Assembly: GCF_003412455.1 (NCBI RefSeq)
Contig: NZ_QTJU01000003.1
Location: forward strand, 372,001 to 436,000
Direction of reading: 5' to 3'
From: Deminuibacter soli
GTDB lineage: Bacteria > Bacteroidota > Bacteroidia > Chitinophagales > Chitinophagaceae
Length of the DNA stretch: 64,000 nt
Position 1 is the first letter of the stretch; every line of letters starts with the position of its first letter. Under the pieces are notes generated by a model that worked only from the letters and a program-made list of their open reading frames with translations, was not told the origin of the DNA and ran no database searches. Below, piece after piece: positions 34,547-43,098 of the stretch. A program made the position numbers and the translations under genes.

Positions 34547-37192
34547 TCACCATGTATTTTCATTTTTTTTCATTTTATCAAGTGTATTTTTAAGTTCAAC
34601 AACCAGATCACTCTTCGGTGCATTGGCTGTTTCTTTCGACAAAGCTGTCTCTTCTACATTTATCGCTTCCTGTTTATCCCCTTTTTTATATAAAAGATTC
34701 GCATAAGTATCCAAAAAAACAGGGCTGTCAGGATCAGTTTTAAGCACCTTATGCATCCAGTTCAATGCCTCATTAATTACCGCGACCTCTCCAACATGCT
34801 GAAAAACAGCCCACGCAAGATCATTCAGTCTAAGATTAAGAAATTGCCCGCGAAACCAGTCGCCGTACTTTTCAAAATATCCCAGATAAGCTTTGCCAAA
34901 AGCATCCCACTGTTTTTTCCCCAGGTAAACAGACATCCGCATATACCGAACGTTTTCTCCGCCCATGGGTCCATATTTAGCAACCATTTCAGCTTCCAGT
35001 TTATCCCAATCATCCACACCTGCTTTTATCCGGGGCTTTACAGATGTGTTATATATTACCGGCACTGCCACATCTGCCGCTGTATATTTACCCCAAACAC
35101 TATCAATACTTATATGATTATCAACAAAAAACCTGAACACCTGGCCCTCCGGCTTTACGAGTACTTTTTTATACAGCGCGAAATTTTCCTTTACGTAGTT
35201 ATTCTTCCGTCCGGCTATATACGCGTCCCCAACTTTAATTACTACAGCAGTATCCTTCCTCCCATACGCAAGCAGAAGCAGCTTTCTTAGAAAAACAGAA
35301 TCACTGTTACCGGCTGTGAACTGCGCAAGACGCTTGTCGTAATCAGATTTTGAACCTGCATCTGTCGCGTTGCTGACAAGTAACTTTTCTTTGACCGTAT
35401 GCATAGGAATCAGCGCTGAATGTATTTCCCTCAACTTGTCAACAGGGATTTTGATAATTTCCCTGTCATAGGTAATCAATCCATTCTGTTCGGTCTCCAC
35501 ATCAAAAGGCTCTGTATAAATAGAAGCTGCCAGTCCTTTATCCCGAAGTACTTTCAGTGAATCTGTCATACCCGCATATCGCTTTAGCAACTCACCGGGT
35601 GTTATATTAATGTACCCCCAACCATTGAGTTCATTCCACAAATGGTCTTCTATAGAAACACCTATCCCGCCAAATTCTCCCAATACGGCCGCCTTACCAG
35701 GCAGTATAGGTGGCATATTGGGATCGGGATAAGCATGTATATCTGTAAGATCGCTGTTCTTCCATTTCTCCTCGTTTTTTTGTGGAGAAGCACGAAAATA
35801 ATTTTCCCCGGTATGACCGTTGATAATACGTGTAGGATCCAATTCTTTAAAAGCCTGTGTAATGCGTGCCTGATCATATGCACCCCAACCTTCATTAAAC
35901 ACAACCCAGGTGATAATTGAAGGATAGTTTCTGAGCTGCGCCACATTTTCTGCATTTTCCTTTTCAAATTCCGCTCTGGCTTCCGGTGTTTCATTACCCG
36001 GATTAATCATATCCTGCCATACCAGCATGCCTAATTTATCAGCATAATAATACCACCTTGCAGGTTCAATTTTTATGTGCTTGCGAATGGTATTAAATCC
36101 CATTGACTTGATAGCCTTAATATCAAATTGCAAGGCTTCATCTGTTGGGGCGGTGTATAGCCCGTCAGGCCAAAAACCTTGGTCCAGTACTCCCAGATTA
36201 TAGACTGGCTTGTTATTCAGAAAGATGCGTTCGGTGCCGGCTTCGTCCTTTTTCACTTCACATTTGCGCATACCAAAATAACTTGATACTTCATCAACGG
36301 GTTTTCCCTTGTACAAAAGCTTCACCTGAAACTTATACAGATAAGGATCTTCAGGTGACCAAAGCCGCATATTTGATACAGGTAATTTCAGCACCTCTTT
36401 AGCCTTTCCGGTTACCGTCCCGGTACCTGGCACAGTAGCTTCTACAGTATAGTCAGCCGCATCACTACTAAGAGTTGGCGTCACCTTCAATCTTACTATT
36501 TTGTTATCAATGTCCGGAATTATCGACAATTGCTCAAGGTGATTTTGGTTCACTATTTCCATCCAGACTGTTTGCCATATTCCGCTGCTCGCCGTATACA
36601 TAATACCACCAGGACTTAACACCTGTTTGCCATGCGGATTAATTCCCCTATCGCTTGGGTCTTTCACTTTCACCACAATAATATTATCGCCATCCGTTAG
36701 CAAAGGTGTTACATCAAAGCTAAATTCCTGATAGCCCCCCTGGTGCGATCCGGCCAATACACCATTAATGTAAACTTTTGCGTCCCAATCCACCGCGCCA
36801 AAATGCAATAGCAACCGTTCATCCCCCTTAAGTGCAGGCTTTTTAACTATTCGCTTGTACCACAAAATTTCCGACGGCAAAAGCGCCCTTTTTACCCCAG
36901 ACAATGCTGACTCCAGTGGGAATGGGACAAGTATTTTTGCATTAAAACTATCCGGTGATGGCATCTGCTCTTGTTTTGTTATAGCGTATTGCCATATACC
37001 GTTTAAGGATGTCCATTGTTTTCTTACCATCTGCGGTCTTGGATATTCCGGCAATACGTTATCCGGGCTTACTTTACTGGCCCACCGTGTTTGAATTGGT
37101 GTTTCTTTCATCATCCATTTCTGAGCATGGGCGTAAGAAGAAATGCCCAGGTAAGTGAAGGCAAAAAAACATGCAGCTTTAATCTTATTCAT
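34547..37192 (-). CDS. GH2-family glycoside hydrolase with C-terminal TPR-like extension
   Basis: This exported 881-aa enzyme has signal peptide MNKIKAACFFAFTYLGISSYAHAQ. It has the GH2 order: sugar-binding jelly roll (about 75-220, with LLHFGAVDWDAKVYINGVLAGSHQGGYQEFSFDVT), an immunoglobulin-like domain (about 225-320), and a TIM barrel with TIRKHIKIEPARWYYYADKLGMLVWQD. The acid/base is Glu434 in FNEGWG and the nucleophile Glu506 in GEFGG. GH2 includes beta-galactosidases, beta-glucuronidases and beta-mannosidases; I cannot choose among them. After about residue 610 lies an unusual tail of some 270 residues, ending with a TPR-like motif (ALNWMHKVLKTDPDSPVFLDTYANLLYKKGDKQEAI) and a Lys-rich end. 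The gene is 50 bases after susD and was probably co-transcribed. Confidence 0.92.
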   Translation of the reverse strand: MNKIKAACFFAFTYLGISSYAHAQKWMMKETPIQTRWASKVSPDNVLPEYPRPQMVRKQWTSLNGIWQYAITKQEQMPSPDSFNAKILVPFPLESALSGVKRALLPSEILWYKRIVKKPALKGDERLLLHFGAVDWDAKVYINGVLAGSHQGGYQEFSFDVTPLLTDGDNIIVVKVKDPSDRGINPHGKQVLSPGGIMYTASSGIWQTVWMEIVNQNHLEQLSIIPDIDNKIVRLKVTPTLSSDAADYTVEATVPGTGTVTGKAKEVLKLPVSNMRLWSPEDPYLYKFQVKLLYKGKPVDEVSSYFGMRKCEVKKDEAGTERIFLNNKPVYNLGVLDQGFWPDGLYTAPTDEALQFDIKAIKSMGFNTIRKHIKIEPARWYYYADKLGMLVWQDMINPGNETPEARAEFEKENAENVAQLRNYPSIITWVVFNEGWGAYDQARITQAFKELDPTRIINGHTGENYFRASPQKNEEKWKNSDLTDIHAYPDPNMPPILPGKAAVLGEFGGIGVSIEDHLWNELNGWGYINITPGELLKRYAGMTDSLKVLRDKGLAASIYTEPFDVETEQNGLITYDREIIKIPVDKLREIHSALIPMHTVKEKLLVSNATDAGSKSDYDKRLAQFTAGNSDSVFLRKLLLLAYGRKDTAVVIKVGDAYIAGRKNNYVKENFALYKKVLVKPEGQVFRFFVDNHISIDSVWGKYTAADVAVPVIYNTSVKPRIKAGVDDWDKLEAEMVAKYGPMGGENVRYMRMSVYLGKKQWDAFGKAYLGYFEKYGDWFRGQFLNLRLNDLAWAVFQHVGEVAVINEALNWMHKVLKTDPDSPVFLDTYANLLYKKGDKQEAINVEETALSKETANAPKSDLVVELKNTLDKMKKNENTW

Positions 37193-37242
37193 AAGTTATC
37201 AGGTATGTAAAGCAGGATAATGAAGGCCTGCAACGTAAAAAA

Positions 37243-38667
37243 TTAATATCCGGTATTTTGGGTTAAATTCAAATCAGTGTGTAACTCACTCAGAGGGATT
37301 GGAAACAGCTGCCAGTTAGTGCTCCATACACCGCCTTTTTTGGGCGTTTCTACGCTCATTACCGCATCTACCCTTCCTGTTCTTTTCAAATCGAACCAAC
37401 GATGCCCCAGCTCACTGAATAACTCAATGCGCCGCTCTTGCTCCACTGCCTTCAACATCTGATCTTTATCTACTGCACTAACATCGGGAAGGCCTGCGCG
37501 ATGACGCAGTATATTCAGGTCTTTTGCAGCTGCTGATAAATCACCTTGCTGAACACTTGCTTCGGCATGCACCAGGTATTGTTCCGCAAGCCTGAACACC
37601 ATTTCATATTCTGTTACAGGAGTAGCAGCTGTTGTTACTCCTACTTTATATTTGTATGGATAGTAGTAAACTGTATTGGTCGGCGCAGGGGCTTTATAAG
37701 ATTTCACCCATTTTAACTTTCGCTGATCGCCAGGTTCAAAAGCGTTATAAAGACTCGAGCTAAGAGATGCCGGCGTGTTTGCGGTTGGCGGTGCCGTTAA
37801 AATAAACATAGCACCATCCGGTGCATTTGCACCTTTGGAATCAACCGGTTGCAACTGCCAGATGGCCTCAGTACTGTTTTTTAAAAATACACTATCCAGG
37901 TTACCGACCAGTTTGTATAAGTTGGTTTGCCCTATCACGTCATTTGATTTCGCCAGTGCGTTGGCATAATCTTTTGTATATAAGTAAACACGCGCCAACA
38001 ATGCCGCTGCCACCCATTTGTTGGGTCGTACACGTTCAGTGGTAGTTGTTTGCACATCTCCTGCCACATAGGTTGCTGGCAAGGCTGCTTCTGCATCCTG
38101 CAGATCCTGTATTATTTGTTTATAAACAGTTCCGGCAGGCATGCGTGCCGCAACACTATTGGCTTTGTAATCATTGGTAGTAATCAGCGGCACATCTCCG
38201 AAAAAATTCACCAGATAGAAGTTAAAAAATGCCCGGTTAAACTTCGCCTCACCCAGTAACTCATTTTTCACTTGCACAGATAATCCGTTAGATGCGCTAA
38301 TCCCTTCTATGGCTGTGTTTAGTGTATACAACTGTATGTAAAATGCCCGCCAGAAAAAGGCAATACCGTCTTCCCTGGAGGTAATATTATTGGTGTATAG
38401 AAGTGACAAAAATGAGTTCAGGTCAGGATATGTTTGCAATTCATCAGCTGAAAGACCAGCATAAAGAGACAATCCGTTTTTCCCATTCACCAGACTGTTT
38501 ATATTACTGGCAGCTGCATATACACCGGAAAGCACCGATATCGCAGTCGAATTAGTTTCATATACTGTCCCTCCTACAGGATTGGTTACAGGAGGGTCAA
38601 CAGATACGGTCTTTTTGCAAGACAACAGACAAGCTAAAAAAACAATTATGTATATATTCCCTTTCAT
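37243..38667 (-). CDS. SusD/RagB-family lipoprotein of the second locus
   Basis: This 474-aa surface binding lipoprotein has signal MKGNIYIIVFLACLLSC with Cys17 as the lipidation site. SusD hallmarks are LLGEAKFNRAFFNFYLVNFFGDVPLI, RPNKWVAAALLARVYLYTKDYANAL, the motif EMVFRLAEQYLVHAEA, DLNILRHRAGL and RRIELFSELGHRWFDLKRTG, ending WQLFPIPLSELHTDLNLTQNTGY. It starts 10 bases after the SusC gene. It is shorter than the SusD of the first locus and belongs to a different subgroup, so the cargo is presumably different. Confidence 0.95.
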   Translation of the reverse strand: MKGNIYIIVFLACLLSCKKTVSVDPPVTNPVGGTVYETNSTAISVLSGVYAAASNINSLVNGKNGLSLYAGLSADELQTYPDLNSFLSLLYTNNITSREDGIAFFWRAFYIQLYTLNTAIEGISASNGLSVQVKNELLGEAKFNRAFFNFYLVNFFGDVPLITTNDYKANSVAARMPAGTVYKQIIQDLQDAEAALPATYVAGDVQTTTTERVRPNKWVAAALLARVYLYTKDYANALAKSNDVIGQTNLYKLVGNLDSVFLKNSTEAIWQLQPVDSKGANAPDGAMFILTAPPTANTPASLSSSLYNAFEPGDQRKLKWVKSYKAPAPTNTVYYYPYKYKVGVTTAATPVTEYEMVFRLAEQYLVHAEASVQQGDLSAAAKDLNILRHRAGLPDVSAVDKDQMLKAVEQERRIELFSELGHRWFDLKRTGRVDAVMSVETPKKGGVWSTNWQLFPIPLSELHTDLNLTQNTGY

Positions 38668-38677
38668 CGTAGCAGGA

Positions 38678-41600
38678 TTAAAAGTTTAACTGAGCTCCTA
38701 TGGTATAGGTTTTAATTATCGGCACACCTGTACTTGTACGGCTTTCAGGGTCACCGTCTTTGTATTTTGTTATTGTAAGCAGATTTTGCCCCTGAAGATA
38801 AATACGCAGTGTGCGTGTACTATTCAACTTAGCCAGAGGAACCTCATAACTAAGCGACAAGTTCTTTAACCTTACATAAGAAGCGTCTGTATAAGCATAA
38901 TCGCTCCCTAAAGCATTACTGTAAGCCGTGCTCGCCTCGCCGGACGTGCTGGTAAATCGCTGATAGGCTGCTTTATCGCCGGGATGTTGCCATCTGTCCA
39001 AAACGGATGTTACATTATTAACCCTTCCCACTCCCGGGGCACCGGTACGTGTAAACGCATACTTTACACCCATTTGCTTTACAAAATAAAAGAACACATC
39101 TAGGCTAAATCGTTTGTAGGTAAAAATATTATCAAAACCGCCATAGTATTTGGGGGCAGTTTGTATCAACGAAGTCCTGTCCGAATCAGTAGGCGTGGAA
39201 GTTATCCCTCCCTTATATGTGTAGAACTGGTAGATGCCTTTAAGAGAATCAATACCTGCATAACGGTATAACCTGGTGAGATTAATCGCTTTTCCGATAA
39301 AATAATTGCTGCTATAAGGAGACGTTGCAAGTCCGGGAAACGCAACCAATTTGTTAGAAGAGGTAGAAATATTAAACGCGGTTGACCAGGTAAAGTTCTT
39401 AGTGCGCAGATTAGTACTGTTTAAAGTAAATTCCCACCCAGTGTTCTGAACAATCGCAGGAAAATTTGCAGTAATTGAGGTGAAACCGGTTATACCTGGA
39501 AGTGCATAATTTACTAACTGATTGCCTGACCGGTTCCTAAAATAGCTGCCGGTAAACATGAGCCTGTTTTTTAAAAACCCTAATTCAAGCCCAGCTTCAA
39601 ATTTCTTGTTTATTTCCCAGCGAAAATCAGGCGCATAGATTTTGCTTGGCACCATTGATGCGCCACCCTGGTAAGGCACCGACGGTGTATTAAATCTATA
39701 CAATTCGAGATATTGATAGTCTGATGTGGGTTGATTTCCCACTGATCCATAACTTACCCTAAGCTTTCCATAGTTTAGGAAAGATAGATTTTGCGATATA
39801 AATTTCTCGCTGGTAAATATCCATCCTGCGCCCACTGCACCAAAATTACCATACTGCCTGCCTGGGCCAAACCGGCTGCTACCATCACGCCTTGCAGTTA
39901 TGTTCACAATATATTTCTCGTTATAATTATAGCTTAACCTTCCATACAAGGCTGTATAGCGGTATTGATTATAAACAGGTGTTCCCGCCTTACTGATGGT
40001 AACTGCTGCTGCGAGACTTGTGAGAAATGCATCATTTGTGTATCCATCACCCTGTATCATCTGTCCCTCATTTGTACTTTGCTGAAGAGTTGCACCGACA
40101 AACGCATTCAAATTTCCTTTCGAGATTCTTTTTTCATAAGCTAACTGCGGTTCAACAATCCATGACCTCGTATTATTGAATGAAAATGTCGAACTCCCAA
40201 CAGGAGACGGGATATTAGGATTACCGGTTTGACCATAAATACTATAAGCGGTAACCTCATTAACCTGGAGGTTATTATAGCCCAGGCTCATTTTTATCTG
40301 CAAACCAGGTACTATTTCGTACGAAGCGATACCGTTACATACCAGATTGTATCCTTTACTGGAATAGTGATTAGCAAGGGGAACAAGCGGATTTGCCGTA
40401 AACCTGCCGCTGTCGAAATTAATAGACCCATCCGGCTTACGCAACGGTGGGGCTACAGGCGCAAGCGTTATTGAGTTTGTCAGGTCGCCTACAGACATCA
40501 GGTTATTATCCGCAAGATAATTAGCCGCAATAGTTGTCTTAAACCTCCTGTTCGGAGAAGCAATAGTCATAGAGAAATGGCCCGTTATTTTCTGGTCAGA
40601 AAATCCACCTCCAAACATTGGCGTTTCTTTTCTATAACCGCCACCAAATACATATTGCACCTGGCCCGATCCGCCCGAGACAGACAGTTGCGCATCGGTT
40701 ACCCTTGCCGGCTGGTTAATTAATTCTTTAACCCAGTTGGTATAATGTGCAGTATCCCATGCACCGTTCAAATCGTAATCTGTCGGGCCGGGTTGCCTGT
40801 TATCGTTTTTGAAGGCTTCTCTTCGCATTTCAAGATATTGCGGCGTACTCAACAACTTTATATCCCTGCCAAGCTTTGAATATCCATTATATACATTCAA
40901 AGTTGTCGAAACAGGGCCAACTCTACCCTTCTTTGTCGTAATAAGTACAACACCGTTTGCTCCACGTGAACCATAAATAGCAGTCGCGTCTGCATCTTTT
41001 AATACGCTGATCGATTCTATATCTGCAGGATTGATGTATTGAAAGGGACTGGCATTAGGTAAAGGACTTGTTGTTCCTGGTAATAAGCTTGATGTATAAG
41101 GCACACCATCTACCAGGTATAATGGCGTACCACTTTGGCCGATGCTATTAATGCCGCGTATTTGTGCACCAACAGCACTGCCTGGAAGCCCACTGCCTGA
41201 TATTATCACCATACCCGGGACCCTTCCCTGCAGTGCAAGAATCGGGTTACTCACCGGCTGTTTTGCAATCACATCTGCATTAATCGTTGTTACATTTCCT
41301 ACACTCAAACGCTTTGTGGTATTATAATACCCCCGTACCACCATCTCATCCAACTCGTTCGCGCTTGCTTCCAGCCGTACTTCTACCGGGCCGGATGCGC
41401 TTATTTCTTTCTCGGCATATCCTACATATTTGATTATAAGCGTGAGTATACTGCCTGCCGTGTTCTTAAACACGAAACGGCCGCCTGCATCGGTTGCCGT
41501 CATTTTCTGGGCACCTTTAATCATTACCGTGGCGCCTGCTATCGGTTCACCTTTTTCGTTCAGTACACGGCCGCTGATATCCCCGTCGGCAGGCGGTGTA

Positions 41601-41965
41601 TTAACCTGTTTCTTCAGTACAATGTATTTTTTATCGATGGTATAAGTCAGCGACAATCCCCTGAAACACTGTTGCAGGGCATATTCCAGGCTGGCATTGG
41701 ATACACTGATATCGGCTATATCAACACCGGCAATATCACTGCTGATGTAAATAAATGTATAGCCTGTTTGCGTTTCAATGTTCTTCAATACCTGTTCAAG
41801 CGGTATATGCTTATAAGCCAGGGTTACTGTTTGTGCATTTCCCTTCGCACAAACAGGCAATGTACCGGCAAGCAGAAAAAAGGCTGCCAGGTAAACCGAA
41901 AAAATCTTTTTGTAAGGCAACTGCCGCCACAACAGCGAACAGCTTTTCCTGTTAACAGTAGACAT
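38678..41965 (-). CDS. SusC-family TonB-dependent transporter with STN domain
   Basis: This complete 1095-aa transporter has a signal peptide (PYKKIFSVYLAAFFLLAGTLPVCA), an STN (secretin/TonB short N-terminal) domain at about 47-115 (LAYKHIPLEQVLKNIETQTGYTFIYIS, LSLTYTIDKKYIVLKK), a carboxypeptidase-like domain at about 128-205 (GRVLNEKGEPIAGATVMIKG), a plug (ALQGRVPGMVI, LVDGVPYTSS, VLKDADATAIYGSRGANGVVLITTKKG) and a barrel ending IGAQLNF. STN domains usually signal to an anti-sigma FecR protein, but no FecR or ECF sigma gene lies in the window. It is the first gene of the minus-strand cluster SusC-SusD-GH2-S9 peptidase. The substrate is unknown. Confidence 0.95.
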   Translation of the reverse strand: MSTVNRKSCSLLWRQLPYKKIFSVYLAAFFLLAGTLPVCAKGNAQTVTLAYKHIPLEQVLKNIETQTGYTFIYISSDIAGVDIADISVSNASLEYALQQCFRGLSLTYTIDKKYIVLKKQVNTPPADGDISGRVLNEKGEPIAGATVMIKGAQKMTATDAGGRFVFKNTAGSILTLIIKYVGYAEKEISASGPVEVRLEASANELDEMVVRGYYNTTKRLSVGNVTTINADVIAKQPVSNPILALQGRVPGMVIISGSGLPGSAVGAQIRGINSIGQSGTPLYLVDGVPYTSSLLPGTTSPLPNASPFQYINPADIESISVLKDADATAIYGSRGANGVVLITTKKGRVGPVSTTLNVYNGYSKLGRDIKLLSTPQYLEMRREAFKNDNRQPGPTDYDLNGAWDTAHYTNWVKELINQPARVTDAQLSVSGGSGQVQYVFGGGYRKETPMFGGGFSDQKITGHFSMTIASPNRRFKTTIAANYLADNNLMSVGDLTNSITLAPVAPPLRKPDGSINFDSGRFTANPLVPLANHYSSKGYNLVCNGIASYEIVPGLQIKMSLGYNNLQVNEVTAYSIYGQTGNPNIPSPVGSSTFSFNNTRSWIVEPQLAYEKRISKGNLNAFVGATLQQSTNEGQMIQGDGYTNDAFLTSLAAAVTISKAGTPVYNQYRYTALYGRLSYNYNEKYIVNITARRDGSSRFGPGRQYGNFGAVGAGWIFTSEKFISQNLSFLNYGKLRVSYGSVGNQPTSDYQYLELYRFNTPSVPYQGGASMVPSKIYAPDFRWEINKKFEAGLELGFLKNRLMFTGSYFRNRSGNQLVNYALPGITGFTSITANFPAIVQNTGWEFTLNSTNLRTKNFTWSTAFNISTSSNKLVAFPGLATSPYSSNYFIGKAINLTRLYRYAGIDSLKGIYQFYTYKGGITSTPTDSDRTSLIQTAPKYYGGFDNIFTYKRFSLDVFFYFVKQMGVKYAFTRTGAPGVGRVNNVTSVLDRWQHPGDKAAYQRFTSTSGEASTAYSNALGSDYAYTDASYVRLKNLSLSYEVPLAKLNSTRTLRIYLQGQNLLTITKYKDGDPESRTSTGVPIIKTYTIGAQLNF

Positions 41966-42568
41966 AATTCATAAGCAGTTTGGAGGTTACGGAAACAATA
42001 GCCGGTGTTCTCACAGGAAGATTATCTTACAGGTAAGTACAACCAGTCAGCATCGCATGGTTTGCATAGATTGGATATGCAGGGAAGGATGCCACACACA
42101 ACTGCTTCCGGCCAGATAACCGGCAATCATTGCTGCTTATCCATGTACAAACGATCGTTTACATGGAACATTCATCCTTATAATCTTTGAAATGGTACAG
42201 GTAATATTAATTGCTACCAATACACAGGTACCGGTATTTAATACGGCACAGGACCGTATTCTAAAAAGAGAAGAGATAAAAAATTATGTCTATCGGAAAT
42301 AAAAAAAATATTAAAAACTTAACATCATCCGTACAGGACAAAAAAAGACGGCATAACCATCTTTCACACACCCCTTTGCAGTAAAGGGTTTCAGCTACCC
42401 GGCTTTATACGCAGCAATTGGTCCGCACCCTGTTTAACCTTAAAATATGTTCACACCATACTTCACCCGGTCATATGCTGCGCTTTGCCATTTTCACTCA
42501 TCAATATTTGTTATGCGCAGGGATACTGAACAAGCGGAATGGCGATAATGCGATTGGTTAAGTAAAAC
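41966..42568. other. 603-base gene-free region between the second SusC and the HD hydrolase
   Basis: This is the likely promoter region of the minus-strand SusC operon; no protein-coding frame is convincing. Apart from the palindrome at 42141-42166, it has two smaller hairpins (AATACGG/CCGTATT at 42240-42260 and CCCTTT/AAAGGG at 42372-42388) and an A-rich block at 42280-42320. I found no clear TAnnTTTG box on the minus strand. Confidence 0.5.
42141..42166. promoter_or_regulatory. palindrome upstream of the STN-type SusC (candidate operator)
   Basis: The centre is a perfect 12-base palindrome (AAACGATCGTTT, 42149-42160), extended by CCATGT at 42141-42146 and ACATGG at 42161-42166, with only a two-base bulge (AC, 42147-42148). 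It lies about 175 bases upstream of the SusC start in the 603-base gene-free gap. It is the best candidate in the gap for a regulator site or leader hairpin. Confidence 0.5.
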
Positions 42569-43006
42569 TTACTGCCGGTTCATCGCTGCAGCAATGGTAC
42601 GGTAAGCACGCAGGTATTTGTTTAAACGCGCCACGTCCTGTTCCGTTACCTCCGGAATGCGGCGCACATCCATATTATCCGTGAGATCGTGCAGCTTTAC
42701 TGCACAGGAGAGTTTGTTTTTGAGCGTACGCTGAACAAAATGTTCATAGTCTTCGTCTTCCGATAACTTTGTTACACCACGCAGGGCTTTCAGTATATGT
42801 GGGGCCAGGCCAGCTTCTGCCAGCCCTTCAAAAGTCCAGTCTGTATCTTCCACCACATCATGCAGTACACCGCATATTTTTTCATCTTCCGTTATGCCCA
42901 TGTTCATTACCCGCAATACGTGACCGATATAAGGCGCACCGTATTTATCCGCTTGCCCCTGATGGGCATGCACAGCGATATCAATCGCTTGTTCCAATGT
43001 CATCAT
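42569..43006 (-). CDS. small HD-domain hydrolase (RelA/SpoT hydrolase-like, MESH1 type)
   Basis: This 145-aa HD phosphohydrolase resembles the stand-alone hydrolase domain of SpoT/MESH1, which removes pyrophosphate from (p)ppGpp. Motifs in order: AHQGQADKYGAPYIGHVLRV with the first metal His, CGVLHDVVEDTDW with the HD pair and the ED of the active site, then LSCAVKLHDLTDNMD with a late Asp. There is no synthetase or ACT domain. It lies between the SusC promoter region and the divergently transcribed gamma-glutamyltransferase gene. Another nucleotide pyrophosphate could be the substrate. Confidence 0.82.
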   Translation of the reverse strand: MMTLEQAIDIAVHAHQGQADKYGAPYIGHVLRVMNMGITEDEKICGVLHDVVEDTDWTFEGLAEAGLAPHILKALRGVTKLSEDEDYEHFVQRTLKNKLSCAVKLHDLTDNMDVRRIPEVTEQDVARLNKYLRAYRTIAAAMNRQ

Positions 43007-43098
43007 GCCTTAAAGATACGCATAAAAAAGGCCCCCGTCACCGATTGATACCTGTCTTTTGGGAGGGGTTGAGTATCTTTAAACAAACCCCGATCTGT

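Noticed and set aside
42005-42190. 61-aa open frame in the gap before the HD gene
   Set aside because: Covers the palindrome, unusual composition, no start context or homology features.
42769-43098. N-terminal extension of the gamma-glutamyltransferase frame
   Set aside because: It is antisense to the HD gene, and the ATG at 43099 opens a clear signal peptide.
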